Shown: one piece after another, positions 16,773-25,330 of the stretch
Position numbering within the stretch: position 1 is the first letter of the stretch
Layout: the number at the start of each line of letters is the position of its first letter
NCBI GenBank assembly: GCA_016708925.1
Contig: JADJET010000009.1
Location: forward strand, 62,001 to 126,000
Length of the DNA: 64,000 nt
Source: Gammaproteobacteria bacterium
Lineage (GTDB): Bacteria; Pseudomonadota; Gammaproteobacteria; Pseudomonadales; Porticoccaceae
Direction: 5' to 3'
Made by a program: the position numbers and the translations under genes
Notes under the pieces: model-generated
Told to the model about the DNA's origin: nothing
Database searches by the model: none
Seen by the model: the letters and a program-made list of their open reading frames with translations, nothing else

Positions 16773-17537
16773 GTGAATCCGCGTATCGCAATCATCGGCG
16801 GCAGTGGTCTTCAGGCCTTGCCCGGGTTGAAGCTGGTGGAGCAAATCCCGGCGACGACGATCTGGGGATTGCCCTCGACCCCGGTGCAAGCCGGGACCCT
16901 GGATGGCGTAGAGCTCTTGTTTTTGCCGCGTCACGGTGGCGCCAGGGCGATCCCCCCTCACAGGGTAAATTACCGCGCCAATATCGCCGCGCTGGCGGAG
17001 CTCGGCGCGCGGCAGGTGTTTGCCTTTAATGCGGTGGGCGGCATCGACGCTGATTTTCCCGCCGGAACGCTGGCGGTTCCCGACCAGATCATCGATTACA
17101 CCTGGGGTCGCGAGCACAGTTTCTGGGCGGACGACACCGGCGAACTGCTGCATGTGGATTTCACCCAGCCCTATGACGGTGGCGCCCGGGAGTGCCTGCT
17201 GCGTGGCGCGCGCGCCGCCGGCGTGCCCGTGGTGCCGCGCGGCGTGTACGCCGCCACCCAGGGGCCGCGCCTGGAATCCGCCGCCGAAATTCGACGCTTG
17301 CGACAGGATGGCTGCGATCTGGTGGGCATGACCGGGATGCCGGAAGCGGCGTTGGCGCGTGAAAAAAATCTCGCCTACGCGAGCCTCGCACTGGTGGTCA
17401 ACATGGCGGCCGGCATTTCTGCCGCCGAAATCACCATGGCCGAGATCCGCGCGGTGATGGCACGTGAAATTCCGCGCGCGGTGCGCACACTGGCGGCCGC
17501 GGCGGCTCATGCTGCCGGCGAACTCCGGACGCCATGA
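16773..17537 (+). CDS. mtiP: S-methyl-5'-thioinosine phosphorylase
   Basis: 254 residues from GTG 16773, preceded by GAGGGAAGGTGG. Belongs to the purine-nucleoside phosphorylase-2/MTAP family: IIGGSGL phosphate loop, LPRHG, NYRAN, NAVGGI, and YAATQGPRLES. The base-contact segment MTGMPEAALARE and NAVGGI match the inosine-specific (MTIP) subgroup as in Pseudomonas PA3004, rather than adenosine-specific MTAP (which has TACGS/TxxPE-type residues). Salvages methylthioinosine to hypoxanthine and methylthioribose-1-phosphate. Confidence 0.92.
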   Translation: MNPRIAIIGGSGLQALPGLKLVEQIPATTIWGLPSTPVQAGTLDGVELLFLPRHGGARAIPPHRVNYRANIAALAELGARQVFAFNAVGGIDADFPAGTLAVPDQIIDYTWGREHSFWADDTGELLHVDFTQPYDGGARECLLRGARAAGVPVVPRGVYAATQGPRLESAAEIRRLRQDGCDLVGMTGMPEAALAREKNLAYASLALVVNMAAGISAAEITMAEIRAVMAREIPRAVRTLAAAAAHAAGELRTP

Positions 17538-17968
17538 TGATGCCGGAGATCGCCCCGGAGTGGGGGCTCGGTGGTCTGGCGCTCAGTGCATTTTTGTCGG
17601 CGACGCTGCTGCCGGGTGGTTCCGAAGTCTTGCTTGTGCTCCTCGCCCGGCAGCATGACTGGGCGCCGGTTACTCTGTTGTGGACGGCTACCCTGGCCAA
17701 TACCTTGGGAGGGCTGTCAACCTACGGTCTCGGTCGTTTGGCGGTCGCGGGGCGCGCGCCGGCGGGCCGGGGTGTGGCGGACGTCGGGGCGCTGGCCTGG
17801 ATGCGGCGTTGGGGTTATCCGGCACTGCTGTTCTCCTGGCTGCCGCTCGTCGGTGATGGACTTTGCCTCGCGGCGGGATGGCTGAGGATGCAGGTGCCAG
17901 CTACGTTGCTGATGCTCTTCGCGGGTAAGCTCGCACGTTATGGCACGGTCTTATGGCTGACCATCTGA
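17534..17968 (+). CDS. yqaA: YqaA-family (VTT/DedA-related) membrane protein
   Basis: 144 residues with about four hydrophobic segments. Family marks: SAFLSATLLPGGSEVLL near the N-terminus, LANTLGGLSTYGLGR, RRWGYPALLFSWLPLVGDGL, and a C-terminal GKLARY. Very similar in plan to E. coli YqaA, a small member of the SNARE-associated/DedA (VTT) superfamily involved in membrane homeostasis or lipid flipping; substrate unproven. The start overlaps the mtiP stop (ATGA). Confidence 0.88.
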   Translation: MMMPEIAPEWGLGGLALSAFLSATLLPGGSEVLLVLLARQHDWAPVTLLWTATLANTLGGLSTYGLGRLAVAGRAPAGRGVADVGALAWMRRWGYPALLFSWLPLVGDGLCLAAGWLRMQVPATLLMLFAGKLARYGTVLWLTI

Positions 17969-18861
17969 AGTTGCGTTTGCCGGATTGCGCACCGGAGACC
18001 GCGGCCCGAAGTGCGGGCTGGTCGGCGCTTGCGCTCTGTTACGGATTACTGGTGACGCTGGTGCTTGCGGGCCTTGGGTGGGTCTACTTCGGGTTTACCT
18101 ATCGTGGCGACCATCTGCGCGCCAGCGATTATCACTACCCGGAGGACTACCGCCCGGCATGCGCGGGTGGTTTGGGCGCGGTCGCGGATCATGAACGCGC
18201 GCCAACGGCTGCCGGACTGCATTTTTCGGTGACGACGCCGCGCAACTATCGCGCCGATTTTGCGCATCCCCTGCTGGTGGTGTGGGCGCCTTCAGGTTTG
18301 AGCGAACAACTTTCAGAGCGCTTTACCGGGCTCACCGGTGCGGCCACTGAGCGTGGTTTCATCGTGGTGTACAGTCGCAGCGTGCCGCTGGGCGAGAAGG
18401 CCCTGCGCGCGCTCGCCGAGATCCCGGCCGCGGCAATGGCCAAGTGGTGCATCGATCCGGCGCGCGTCGCGTACACCGGCCATTCCGACGGAGGCACTGT
18501 GAGCAATGCGTTGGCAGTGCTGCCCGGACTCGACCGGCGACCGGCAGTGATCGCCCCGAGTGCCATGGGCATGCAGGCGCAGGATATGGCCGCATTCGCC
18601 TGTCCGGCACCCACGCCGGTGATGCTGATGCACAATCAGGGCGATCATCATTTTCCGGATTACGGCGTTGGCGTGGCGAACTGGTGGGCGCGCTGCAACG
18701 GATGTTCGACCCACCTCGACGCTGCGGGGTTTGCGGATTGCGAAGCGTTTTCGGGGTGCGTGGCGCCGACGTTGCTGTGTCGTGCGCCGGGAGGACACGC
18801 GCATTGGCCGGGTTTTGAGCATCGGGTGATCGAGTTCATCGATGGGGTGATGCCCCGCTAA
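17953..18861 (+). CDS. Membrane-anchored alpha/beta-hydrolase (PHB-depolymerase/LpqC-like esterase)
   Basis: 302 residues. One N-terminal membrane segment (about 23-45), then a periplasmic hydrolase domain. The nucleophile elbow is GHSDGG with Ser at about 178; the acid is likely in NQGDHHFPDYG and the base in GGHAHWPG, an order and spacing typical of polyhydroxybutyrate depolymerase/feruloyl-esterase-like enzymes. Six cysteines in the C-terminal third (ARCNGCS, DCEAFSGCV, LLC and others) suggest disulfides, fitting export. It overlaps yqaA by 16 bases. Substrate cannot be deduced. Confidence 0.8.
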   Translation: MADHLKLRLPDCAPETAARSAGWSALALCYGLLVTLVLAGLGWVYFGFTYRGDHLRASDYHYPEDYRPACAGGLGAVADHERAPTAAGLHFSVTTPRNYRADFAHPLLVVWAPSGLSEQLSERFTGLTGAATERGFIVVYSRSVPLGEKALRALAEIPAAAMAKWCIDPARVAYTGHSDGGTVSNALAVLPGLDRRPAVIAPSAMGMQAQDMAAFACPAPTPVMLMHNQGDHHFPDYGVGVANWWARCNGCSTHLDAAGFADCEAFSGCVAPTLLCRAPGGHAHWPGFEHRVIEFIDGVMPR

Positions 18862-18888
18862 CAGGCTTGGCAGAGCGGTGCAGGACTT

Positions 18889-19563
18889 TCAATGTTCGTC
18901 GCGCACCGGACGTTGCCGCAGGACGAGCTTGCGGTGGATGTCGCGCAGTCGGTCATGGCGTTTCATGCCTGCCAGCAGGTCGTTGATCTCCTCGCCGCAG
19001 AGGGAGCCCTTGACGAGCAACCGCAGCGCGATGCGGTCCAGGTAAAGCTGATTATCCATGCTCTGGATAACGCGGTTGGCATCGGCGGCGAGACCATCGA
19101 GTGTGCTGGCGTTCCTGTGGCTCAGATCCACGTCCGCGAGCTCATCGTACTGGAGGCGCAAATGTTCGAGCGACAGCAACGAACGGACCGCCAGCTGATA
19201 GTCGTAACCCCCGTCGACCTGGTTGAAGGCGACGCCCTGGTACAGGGCCTGGGCTGCCGGGCCACCCAACAGGATGCGCACCGTTGACAGCGTCTGCTCC
19301 AGGGCTTCCGGCCATAACCGGCCCGGATTGCCGGGGCGTTGCATCAGGGAGGCGAGGGCGTGATTCGGTTCGAAGTGGACATGACTGGGTTCCTCGCCGA
19401 CGTTCGGCTCGGTCAGCTTCGCGTGCAGCACATCGCGGAAGTAGTGATAGCAGACGAGGACATGGCCTGCCTCGTGGTAGGCGATGGCCTCCCGAGACAC
19501 CTTTTGGGTGGCACCACGCGGGCGCAGCAGGTGTTCGATGTTGGGTATGCGCACTTTTGACAC
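18889..19563 (-). CDS. Stand-alone FtsH-type (M41-like) zinc peptidase domain protein
   Basis: 224 residues from GTG 19563, with AGAGGA 7 bases upstream; an earlier in-frame start at 19629 has no such site. The HEXXH zinc motif reads YHEAGHVLVCY (HEAGH at 30-34) in the context AIAYHEAGH, exactly the M41 pattern of FtsH, and the following helical region (GGPAAQALYQG, DYQLAVRSLL) parallels the FtsH protease domain, including a likely third ligand Asp. There is no AAA+ domain and no membrane segment, so it is a protease domain without its motor. Lone gene convergent with the esterase. Confidence 0.75.
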   Translation of the reverse strand: MSKVRIPNIEHLLRPRGATQKVSREAIAYHEAGHVLVCYHYFRDVLHAKLTEPNVGEEPSHVHFEPNHALASLMQRPGNPGRLWPEALEQTLSTVRILLGGPAAQALYQGVAFNQVDGGYDYQLAVRSLLSLEHLRLQYDELADVDLSHRNASTLDGLAADANRVIQSMDNQLYLDRIALRLLVKGSLCGEEINDLLAGMKRHDRLRDIHRKLVLRQRPVRDEH

Positions 19564-19800
19564 CGGGTGGTCCTCTTGAGCCGCGCCATGCCTGGGTGAA
19601 TACCGGAAGCCCCATGTTTTTCCGTTCACCGTGAAATTGCAAGGGCGTCATCGGAGGTTCTGGGTGGTAGGATTGCGAAGCGCGCCAGGGTGAGTCCATG
19701 TTGCCGGGGGTTCGGTTGATTGGCGTTGACTAACCCCGGCCTTGCCGTATCAGTGCACACCCTGGGCCCCACACCTCAACAAAAAACAGGAAGCACAAAA

Positions 19801-20175
19801 ATGATCAATTACATCACGTTGGGTACCAATGATCTCGATCGTGCCGGCAAATTCTATGATGAACTGCTGGCAGTAGTGGGCGGCAAGCGGGCCCTGACGA
19901 CCGATAGGTCCGTGGGCTGGGTGGGACCCAAGGGGGCACCCATGCTGATGATCATGAAGCCATTTGACGGCAAACCGGCAACGCCCGGCAACGGTTCCAT
20001 GGTGGCGCTGACCGCCAGTTCTCCCGAGCAGGTTGCCGCGATCCACGCCAAGGCACTGGCGCTGGGTGGCACCGATGAAGGCGCGCCCGGCCCCCGTGGC
20101 GAGGGCGCATTTCATTGCGGTTATTTTCGCGATCTCGACGGTAACAAGTTCAACGCGTTTTTCATGAAGCGTTGA
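19801..20175 (+). CDS. VOC-family (glyoxalase/bleomycin-resistance fold) protein
   Basis: 124 residues; AGGAAG lies 9 bases before ATG 19801. Typical VOC start MINYITLGTNDLDRAGKFYD and end GYFRDLDGNKFNAFF, i.e. the paired beta-alpha-beta-beta-beta units with a metal-ligand Glu/His pattern that is only partly conserved. Such small proteins include glutathione-dependent lyases and binding proteins; the substrate here is unknown. Single gene with its own upstream region. Confidence 0.85.
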   Translation: MINYITLGTNDLDRAGKFYDELLAVVGGKRALTTDRSVGWVGPKGAPMLMIMKPFDGKPATPGNGSMVALTASSPEQVAAIHAKALALGGTDEGAPGPRGEGAFHCGYFRDLDGNKFNAFFMKR

Positions 20176-20543
20176 TCGACAGGATCCTCGCCTTGTGCGG
20201 ACGGGCGGTGCCCGGACGGCATCGCCTGTGACGCCAGCCGGCTGACCAGAAACCGGTAGCCGATGTTTTCGATCATCGGTTGCCGGGCGCTGCTGCCCCC
20301 CCCCTGTTTGGTTCCCGACCCGCGAGCGCCACTTCGAGGGCTCCGCAGGGTGTGGGGGTGCCCGGTGGTACGTCAGTTCAAAACCCTGTAATCTCGAAGC
20401 GCAAGCCATCTGCGGCATCGGTGTTCTGCACCTCGCCGTTGGTATCGGCGGGGGCTGTCCTGTCCAATACCGCGGCAGGGTGATTCGACCCGCCGACGCA
20501 TGATGTCGAGCACTTGATTCGGATTCGCATCGGAGTTTTAAAA
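20176..20543. other. Intergenic stretch between VOC and cold-shock genes
   Basis: 368 bases without a convincing gene. It includes a run of eight or nine C (20297-20305) and would hold the cold-shock promoter and 5' leader. Short reading frames on both strands show no recognisable domain. Confidence 0.5.
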
Positions 20544-20750
20544 ATGTCCACGGCAACTGGCATCGTCAAGTGGTTCAACGCTGACAAGGGATACGGGTTC
20601 ATCGCGCAAGAGAATGGCCCCGACGTATTCGTGCATTTTCGAGCAATTGTTTCGGATGGTTACAAGACATTGAAGGAAGGCCAGAAGGTCTCTTTCGAGG
20701 TTACCCAGGGTCAAAAGGGCCCGCAGGCGGAGAAAGTCGTACCCATTTAA
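20544..20750 (+). CDS. Cold-shock protein (CspA family)
   Basis: 68 residues from ATG 20544, with GGAG 9 bases upstream. A single cold-shock OB-fold with RNP1 KGYGFI and RNP2 VFVHF; starts STATGIVKWFNADKGYGFI. It binds single-stranded RNA/DNA and melts mRNA structure in the cold or during growth. The AT-rich leader directly before the start is usual for csp genes. Which Csp paralogue it is cannot be decided. Confidence 0.94.
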   Translation: MSTATGIVKWFNADKGYGFIAQENGPDVFVHFRAIVSDGYKTLKEGQKVSFEVTQGQKGPQAEKVVPI

Positions 20751-20938
20751 CGCCGCGTTTTCCTCGGGCTTTCGGAAAGCGCCGTGAGCAACCGCAGGTG
20801 GGATGCGCGGGAAGCGCAGTGAGTCGTTAACGCCAGGGCAGGCGATAGGCGGGTGGAGTCCGGTGCTTTCAGCGTGTACGCGTCGCCCGTACGCGAGGGC
20901 CGCTTTTGATCTCATGAAGGATGGTTTTGGCGGCACCA

Positions 20939-21850
20939 TCAATGATAGCGGTCCCTGGCTGCCATCAAGTAGTCCACGAGCATCTGGTATTCCTGGTGTC
21001 GAGGGCTGTGCTTGCGCCAGATCAGATCGATGGAGCGGGATACGTCCTTGCCATCGAACGCCCGAATATGAATATTCTGTAGCCCCGAAATAATCCCGCT
21101 GTCTATAGCCATGCGTGGCAACAGGGTGACGCCGATTCCGTTCGCTACCATGGGAACGAGGGTGTGCAAACTGGTCGCCTCGAACGCAAGGGAAATCTGG
21201 GTGCTTTGCAGTTTGCAGGCTTCCAGCGCATGATCGCGCAGGCAATGCCCCTGTTCCAGCAGCAGGATGTCATGACCTTTGAGATCCCGCGTGCGCAGTT
21301 TGTGAATGTTGCCGAGCGGATGTCTGGCGGGATATGCCAGCACAAATGGATCCTCGAACAGATGCTGTGTGGTGACATTGGTCATCGGGTATGGCAGTGC
21401 CATCAACAGCAGGTCGAGCTCGCCGTGCTGGAGTAGATTGACCAGCTTCTCCGAGAGGTCTTCGCGGATCAGCAATTGGAACTCGGGGTGATCCCGGCGC
21501 AGTGCCGCGAGCGCAGTGGGCAGCAAGAAAGGTGCGATCGTCGGGATGACGCCCAGGCGGATGGGGCGATTGAACGGTTCCAGCGCAGCGGCTGCTTCCT
21601 CGATCAGGGCCTCCACTTCAATCAATATCTGGCGCGAGCGGCGGACCACCATGTCGCCGACGGGGGTCAGCAACACGCTCTTGTGACTGCGCTCGACGAG
21701 CGCGATACCCAGCGCGGCTTCCAGCTCCTGGATGCCTGCGCTGAGCGTGGACTGGGTGACATGACAGACCTTGGCGGCATTGCCGAAATAGTGTTCGTCG
21801 GCGACCGAGCAGAGGTACTTCAATTGCCGGAGCGTGGGCTTTTGAGCCAT
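20939..21850 (-). CDS. oxyR: Hydrogen-peroxide sensor OxyR (LysR family)
   Basis: 303 residues. N-terminal winged helix-turn-helix of the LysR type (LRQLKYLCSVADEHYFGNAA, VTQSTLSAGIQELE) and a substrate-domain with the OxyR redox pair: C203 and C212 in GHCLRDHALEAC, nine residues apart as in E. coli C199/C208. This makes OxyR much more likely than a generic LysR regulator. It is divergent from rubrerythrin with a 150-base AT-rich gap, so it probably regulates that peroxide-detoxifying operon and itself. Confidence 0.93.
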   Translation of the reverse strand: MAQKPTLRQLKYLCSVADEHYFGNAAKVCHVTQSTLSAGIQELEAALGIALVERSHKSVLLTPVGDMVVRRSRQILIEVEALIEEAAAALEPFNRPIRLGVIPTIAPFLLPTALAALRRDHPEFQLLIREDLSEKLVNLLQHGELDLLLMALPYPMTNVTTQHLFEDPFVLAYPARHPLGNIHKLRTRDLKGHDILLLEQGHCLRDHALEACKLQSTQISLAFEATSLHTLVPMVANGIGVTLLPRMAIDSGIISGLQNIHIRAFDGKDVSRSIDLIWRKHSPRHQEYQMLVDYLMAARDRYH

Positions 21851-22000
21851 CGGATATATCGATCAATAATGTCAAAAAAATTAACTTTACCGATTGTAGG
21901 ATAGCGACTATGGTGGTGGCAAGTTCCGTCGGGAACTGTCGACGTCCGATGGCAGACCTGCGCCATCCATTTCCTCCCAACTGACATCAGGAGAAGTTTC
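21851..22000. promoter_or_regulatory. Divergent oxyR / rubrerythrin control region
   Basis: AT-rich 150-base gap. It contains ATCGAT (21858-21863) and ATAG-CGA-CTAT (21901-21911), short dyads of the kind LysR proteins use, but I could not fit the full four-part OxyR consensus (ATAG-N7-CTAT repeated). A ribosome site CAGGAGAAG precedes the rubrerythrin ATG. Confidence 0.5.
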
Positions 22001-22420
22001 ATGGCACTGAAAGGCACTAAAACCGAAAAAAATCTGAAGGACGCCTTTGCGGGCGAATCTCAAGCGAATCGTCGTTACCTGTATTTCGCAGCCAAGGCAG
22101 ACGTCGAAGGTTACAACGATGTCGCCGCCGTGTTTCGTTCCACCGCGGAAGGTGAAACCGGCCACGCGCACGGGCACCTCGAGTATCTGGAAGAAACCGG
22201 TGATCCGGCGACCGGCCTGCCGATCGGCGGCACCGCCGACAACCTGAGAGCCGCGATCGCGGGCGAGACCCACGAATATACCGATATGTACCCCGGGATG
22301 GCGAAAACCGCGCGCGACGAAGGTTTGAGCGAAGTGGCCGACTGGATGGAAACCCTGGCCAAGGCGGAGCGCAGTCATGCCAACCGCTTCCAGAAAGCGC
22401 TGGATACACTGGGCACCTGA
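22001..22420 (+). CDS. Rubrerythrin-type diiron peroxidase lacking the rubredoxin domain
   Basis: 139 residues. Four-helix ferritin-like fold with the ligand pattern FAGESQANRRYLYFA, AEGETGHAHGH, AGETHEYTDMYP and AKAERSHANRF (Glu and ExxH diiron ligands). The C-terminal rubredoxin Cys4 domain of classical rubrerythrin is absent (no cysteine in the chain), as in erythrin/sulerythrin-like proteins. It reduces H2O2 using electrons from a partner, plausibly the adjacent Fe-S protein. A strong terminator follows, so downstream genes may be transcribed partly by read-through. Confidence 0.92.
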   Translation: MALKGTKTEKNLKDAFAGESQANRRYLYFAAKADVEGYNDVAAVFRSTAEGETGHAHGHLEYLEETGDPATGLPIGGTADNLRAAIAGETHEYTDMYPGMAKTARDEGLSEVADWMETLAKAERSHANRFQKALDTLGT

Positions 22421-22433
22421 TTACTGACAAGCC

Positions 22434-22470
22434 AGGCTCCGGTGTCAGTGCCGGAGCCTTTTTATTGTTT
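22434..22470 (+). terminator. Rho-independent terminator after rubrerythrin
   Basis: Perfect 9-base stem AGGCTCCGG / CCGGAGCCT with an 8-base loop (22443-22450), followed by TTTTTATTGTTTT. It lies 14 bases after the rubrerythrin stop. Confidence 0.9.
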
Positions 22471-22551
22471 TCCGCCGCGCGTGCGGCGGTATGAGAGCCC
22501 TTCCGGACAGCGATGGAAGGGGTTCAGACAAATCCGCTTCAGGGGTTCCCA

Positions 22552-23892
22552 ATGAGCAACGAATCCGGGGTTGGCGAAGGCAGTCTCGGGGCTCCGACGC
22601 GACATCCCCTCGACTGGCAGTCGCCCGCGTTCTGGGATCGTGAAAGCCTCGATGTCGAACTGGAACGAGTCTACGACATCTGCCACGGCTGCCGCCGCTG
22701 TGTGAGTCTGTGCGAATCCTTTCCAACGTTGTTCGACCTTGTCGATTCCTCCGAGACCATGGAAGTCGATGGCGTGGCGAAGAGCGACTACCGCAAAGTG
22801 GTCGATCAATGTTATCTGTGTGACCTCTGTTACATGACCAAATGCCCCTATGTGCCGCCCCATGAGTGGAATGTGGATTTTCCGCACCTCATGCTGCGTG
22901 CCAAGGCGGTTGATTTTCGCGAACAGGGTGCCTCTTTCCGGAATAAAGTCCTCACCAGCACGGATCGTGTCGGCAAACTGGCAAGCATCCCCCTGGTGGA
23001 TGTGACGGTCAATGCGCTGAACCGCAACGCCGGTTTCCGCAAGGTTTTTGAAGCAACTTTTGGTGTGCACAGGGACGCGCCAGTTCCCGAATACCACCAC
23101 AAAACCCTGCGCAAAAAAGTGGGATCGCTTGCCAAGGCCATTCCGGCGCAACGCGCGGGTCGCACCACGGGCAAAGTGGCGCTCTACGCCACCTGCTATG
23201 GAAACTACAACAGCCCGGATCTGGGCGAGGATTTTTACGCCGTATTCCAGCACAACGGCATCCATATCGAACTGGTGCCCCGCGAGCGCTGTTGCGGCAT
23301 GCCAAAACTCGAACTCGGTGATCTCGACAGCGTCGATCGTGCTCGCGCGACCAATATTCCGGTGCTGGCGAAGCTCGTCGATGAAGGTTTCGATCTGATT
23401 GCGCCGGTGCCGTCGTGCGTGCTGATGTACAAGCAGGAATTACCCCTGATGTACCCGAACGACCCGGACGTCCAAAAAGTCCGGAACGCTTTTTTTGATC
23501 CTTTCGAATATCTGTTTTTGCGCCACAAGGAAGGCATGTTCAATACCGAATTCAAGCAGGGTCTCGGCGATATCGGTTATCACGTCGCCTGTCATTTGCG
23601 CGTGCAAAACATCGGCATGAAGACGCGGGACATTCTGGCGCTGATACCGGATACCAGGGTCCATCCGCAAGCGCGCTGTTCCGGCCATGACGGCACCTAT
23701 GCCGTGAAGCGCGAGACCTATGCCAATGCCGTCAAGATCGGCCGGCCGGTGGCGCGCAAGATCGATGAGCTCAAACCTGCCCATTTTTCCAGCGACTGCC
23801 CGATGGCCGCAGCCCACATCGCGGATCTCGCGGAACGCGAGGAAAAACCGGAACATCCCATGACGCTGTTGCGCATGGCGTACGGACTTTAA
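22552..23892 (+). CDS. Fe-S oxidoreductase, heterodisulfide-reductase/GlpC-like (rubrerythrin partner)
   Basis: 446 residues from ATG 22552 (CAGGGG upstream). Two ferredoxin-like 4Fe-4S motifs: C44/C47/C50/C54 in CHGCRRCVSLC and CYLCDLCYMTKCP, then two CCG-type domains marked by RERCCGMPKLELGD and ARCSGHDGTYAV. Such proteins take part in electron transfer to diiron proteins or disulfides. It forms the three-gene rubrerythrin / Fe-S / DUF3501 set that I know from many bacteria, so it is the likely electron donor to rubrerythrin. No membrane segment. Confidence 0.88.
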   Translation: MSNESGVGEGSLGAPTRHPLDWQSPAFWDRESLDVELERVYDICHGCRRCVSLCESFPTLFDLVDSSETMEVDGVAKSDYRKVVDQCYLCDLCYMTKCPYVPPHEWNVDFPHLMLRAKAVDFREQGASFRNKVLTSTDRVGKLASIPLVDVTVNALNRNAGFRKVFEATFGVHRDAPVPEYHHKTLRKKVGSLAKAIPAQRAGRTTGKVALYATCYGNYNSPDLGEDFYAVFQHNGIHIELVPRERCCGMPKLELGDLDSVDRARATNIPVLAKLVDEGFDLIAPVPSCVLMYKQELPLMYPNDPDVQKVRNAFFDPFEYLFLRHKEGMFNTEFKQGLGDIGYHVACHLRVQNIGMKTRDILALIPDTRVHPQARCSGHDGTYAVKRETYANAVKIGRPVARKIDELKPAHFSSDCPMAAAHIADLAEREEKPEHPMTLLRMAYGL

Positions 23893-23902
23893 GGGGTAAT
23901 CG

Positions 23903-24493
23903 ATGCAGAAGCTGAAACGGAGCGACTTGTGGCCGCTGGAACAGTACGCGGAACGGCGTCCCGAGTTTCGCAGGCAGGTGCTGGAGCACAAACGCGCGCG
24001 ACAGGTCGCGCTCGGGCCTCATGCGCGGGTTTATTTTGAAGACCGGCTGACCATTCAATACCAGATACAGGAAATGCTGCGGATCGAGCGGATCTTCGAG
24101 TCCGCCGCGATTCAGGATGAACTCGATGCCTACAATCCACTGGTGCCGGATGGCAGCAACTGGAAGGCGACGTTCATGATCGAATACGAGGACCCGGGCG
24201 AGCGTCAGGCTGCGTTGGAGCGGTTATCCGGAATCGAAGACAGGGTTTGGCTACAGATCGCCGGACATGAAAAAAATTACGCGATTGCCGACGAGGATAT
24301 CGAGCGCGAGCGCGATGGCAAGACTTCGGCCGTGCATTTTCTACGCTTTGAAATCCCCAAGGCGGCCGCGGCGGCGGTGTTGGCGGGCGCCGGTATGGGG
24401 ATGGGTATCGATCACCCCAACTGCACGATCGAACATACCTCCGTTGCACCCGAAGTGTTGACGTCGCTGCGCAACGACCTGGATCCGGTCTGA
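23903..24493 (+). CDS. DUF3501 family protein
   Basis: 196 residues, 10 bases after the Fe-S gene. Family start LKRSDLWPLEQYAERRPEFR and the internal QYQIQEMLRIERIF are typical of DUF3501. A Gly-rich stretch (AGAGMGMGIDHPN) lies near the C-terminus. Function unknown; its constant association with rubrerythrin and the Fe-S protein suggests a structural or regulatory role in the same peroxide-reduction system. Confidence 0.9.
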   Translation: MQKLKRSDLWPLEQYAERRPEFRRQVLEHKRARQVALGPHARVYFEDRLTIQYQIQEMLRIERIFESAAIQDELDAYNPLVPDGSNWKATFMIEYEDPGERQAALERLSGIEDRVWLQIAGHEKNYAIADEDIERERDGKTSAVHFLRFEIPKAAAAAVLAGAGMGMGIDHPNCTIEHTSVAPEVLTSLRNDLDPV

Positions 24494-24505
24494 CGCGATA
24501 CCCTG

Positions 24506-24525
24506 GCAGCTTGTTGAAAAGCTGC
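24506..24525. other. Short hairpin between DUF3501 and bpt genes
   Basis: GCAGCTT / AAGCTGC 7-base stem with a 6-base loop in the convergent gap. There is no clear T tract on either strand; it may help end transcription from both sides. Confidence 0.4.
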
Positions 24526-24607
24526 TGGGGGAGGAACGCGGCCGCCAGGCGGCGCGGCGTTCCGGATTTGCCGTGCGGTTCGGCTGGCACGGCGAAACCT
24601 GACGAAC

Positions 24608-25330
24608 TCAGCTTACCCGCAGCCAGTAATCGTTGATGAAAAGCTCGGCGGGGCGGTAGCGGATCTTGTAACTCATTTTGGCGGAGTCGCGAATCCAGAA
24701 CCCCAGATACACATAGCGACGGCCGCGTTCGAGCACGGTTTCGAGCTGTTTGAGGATCGCGAAGGTGCCGAGACTGCGGCGCTCTTCCCCGGGATCGAAG
24801 TAAGTGTAGATCGCCGACAGTCCGTTGCGCAGCCAATCCGTGACGGCACAACCAACGAGCCTCCCGTGAATGCGAAACTCCAGAAAGTTGGTGGAGTGCC
24901 AGGCACGTCCGATGAAGTCCTGGTATTGGGCGCGGGAGGGCGGGTACATGTCGCCGTCCTGGTGGCGGGCGCTGATGTAGGCCTCGTAGAGCGGATAGTG
25001 TTCGTCGATATCCACCTGTTCCACCAGAGCGACCGCTATGTCCCGATTGCGATAGAGGCACTTGCGCTGGGGGCGCGAGGGCGAAAAGCCGGTGGCATCG
25101 ATGCGAATCGGGATGCACGCCTTGCAGCTGGCGCAGCGCGGCGTGTAGACGTAGCGCCCGCTGCGGCGAAAGCCCAGATCGGACAGGCGGTTGTACAACT
25201 CCACGTCGATCACGACCTTGGGGTCCACGAACGCCGTAGTGGCCTGGCGGTCCGGCAGGTAGCTGCACGGATGCGGCTCGGTAAGATAAAGCCGGATCTT
25301 TTCCAGGTCCGGACTGATGTCTCGGGTCAT
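24608..25330 (-). CDS. bpt: Leucyl-tRNA--protein transferase Bpt (Asp/Glu N-end rule)
   Basis: 240 residues. Family features: N-terminal Cys-rich segment TPRCASCKACIPIRID, RNRDIAVAL, and the C-terminal GCN5-like part with YTYFDPGEERRSLGTF and YLGFWIRDSAKMSYK. Relative of eukaryotic arginyltransferase ATE1; in gammaproteobacteria it attaches Leu to N-terminal Asp/Glu, marking proteins for ClpS/ClpAP. Its start overlaps the aat stop (ATGA), so the two N-degron enzymes are translationally coupled. Confidence 0.94.
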   Translation of the reverse strand: MTRDISPDLEKIRLYLTEPHPCSYLPDRQATTAFVDPKVVIDVELYNRLSDLGFRRSGRYVYTPRCASCKACIPIRIDATGFSPSRPQRKCLYRNRDIAVALVEQVDIDEHYPLYEAYISARHQDGDMYPPSRAQYQDFIGRAWHSTNFLEFRIHGRLVGCAVTDWLRNGLSAIYTYFDPGEERRSLGTFAILKQLETVLERGRRYVYLGFWIRDSAKMSYKIRYRPAELFINDYWLRVS

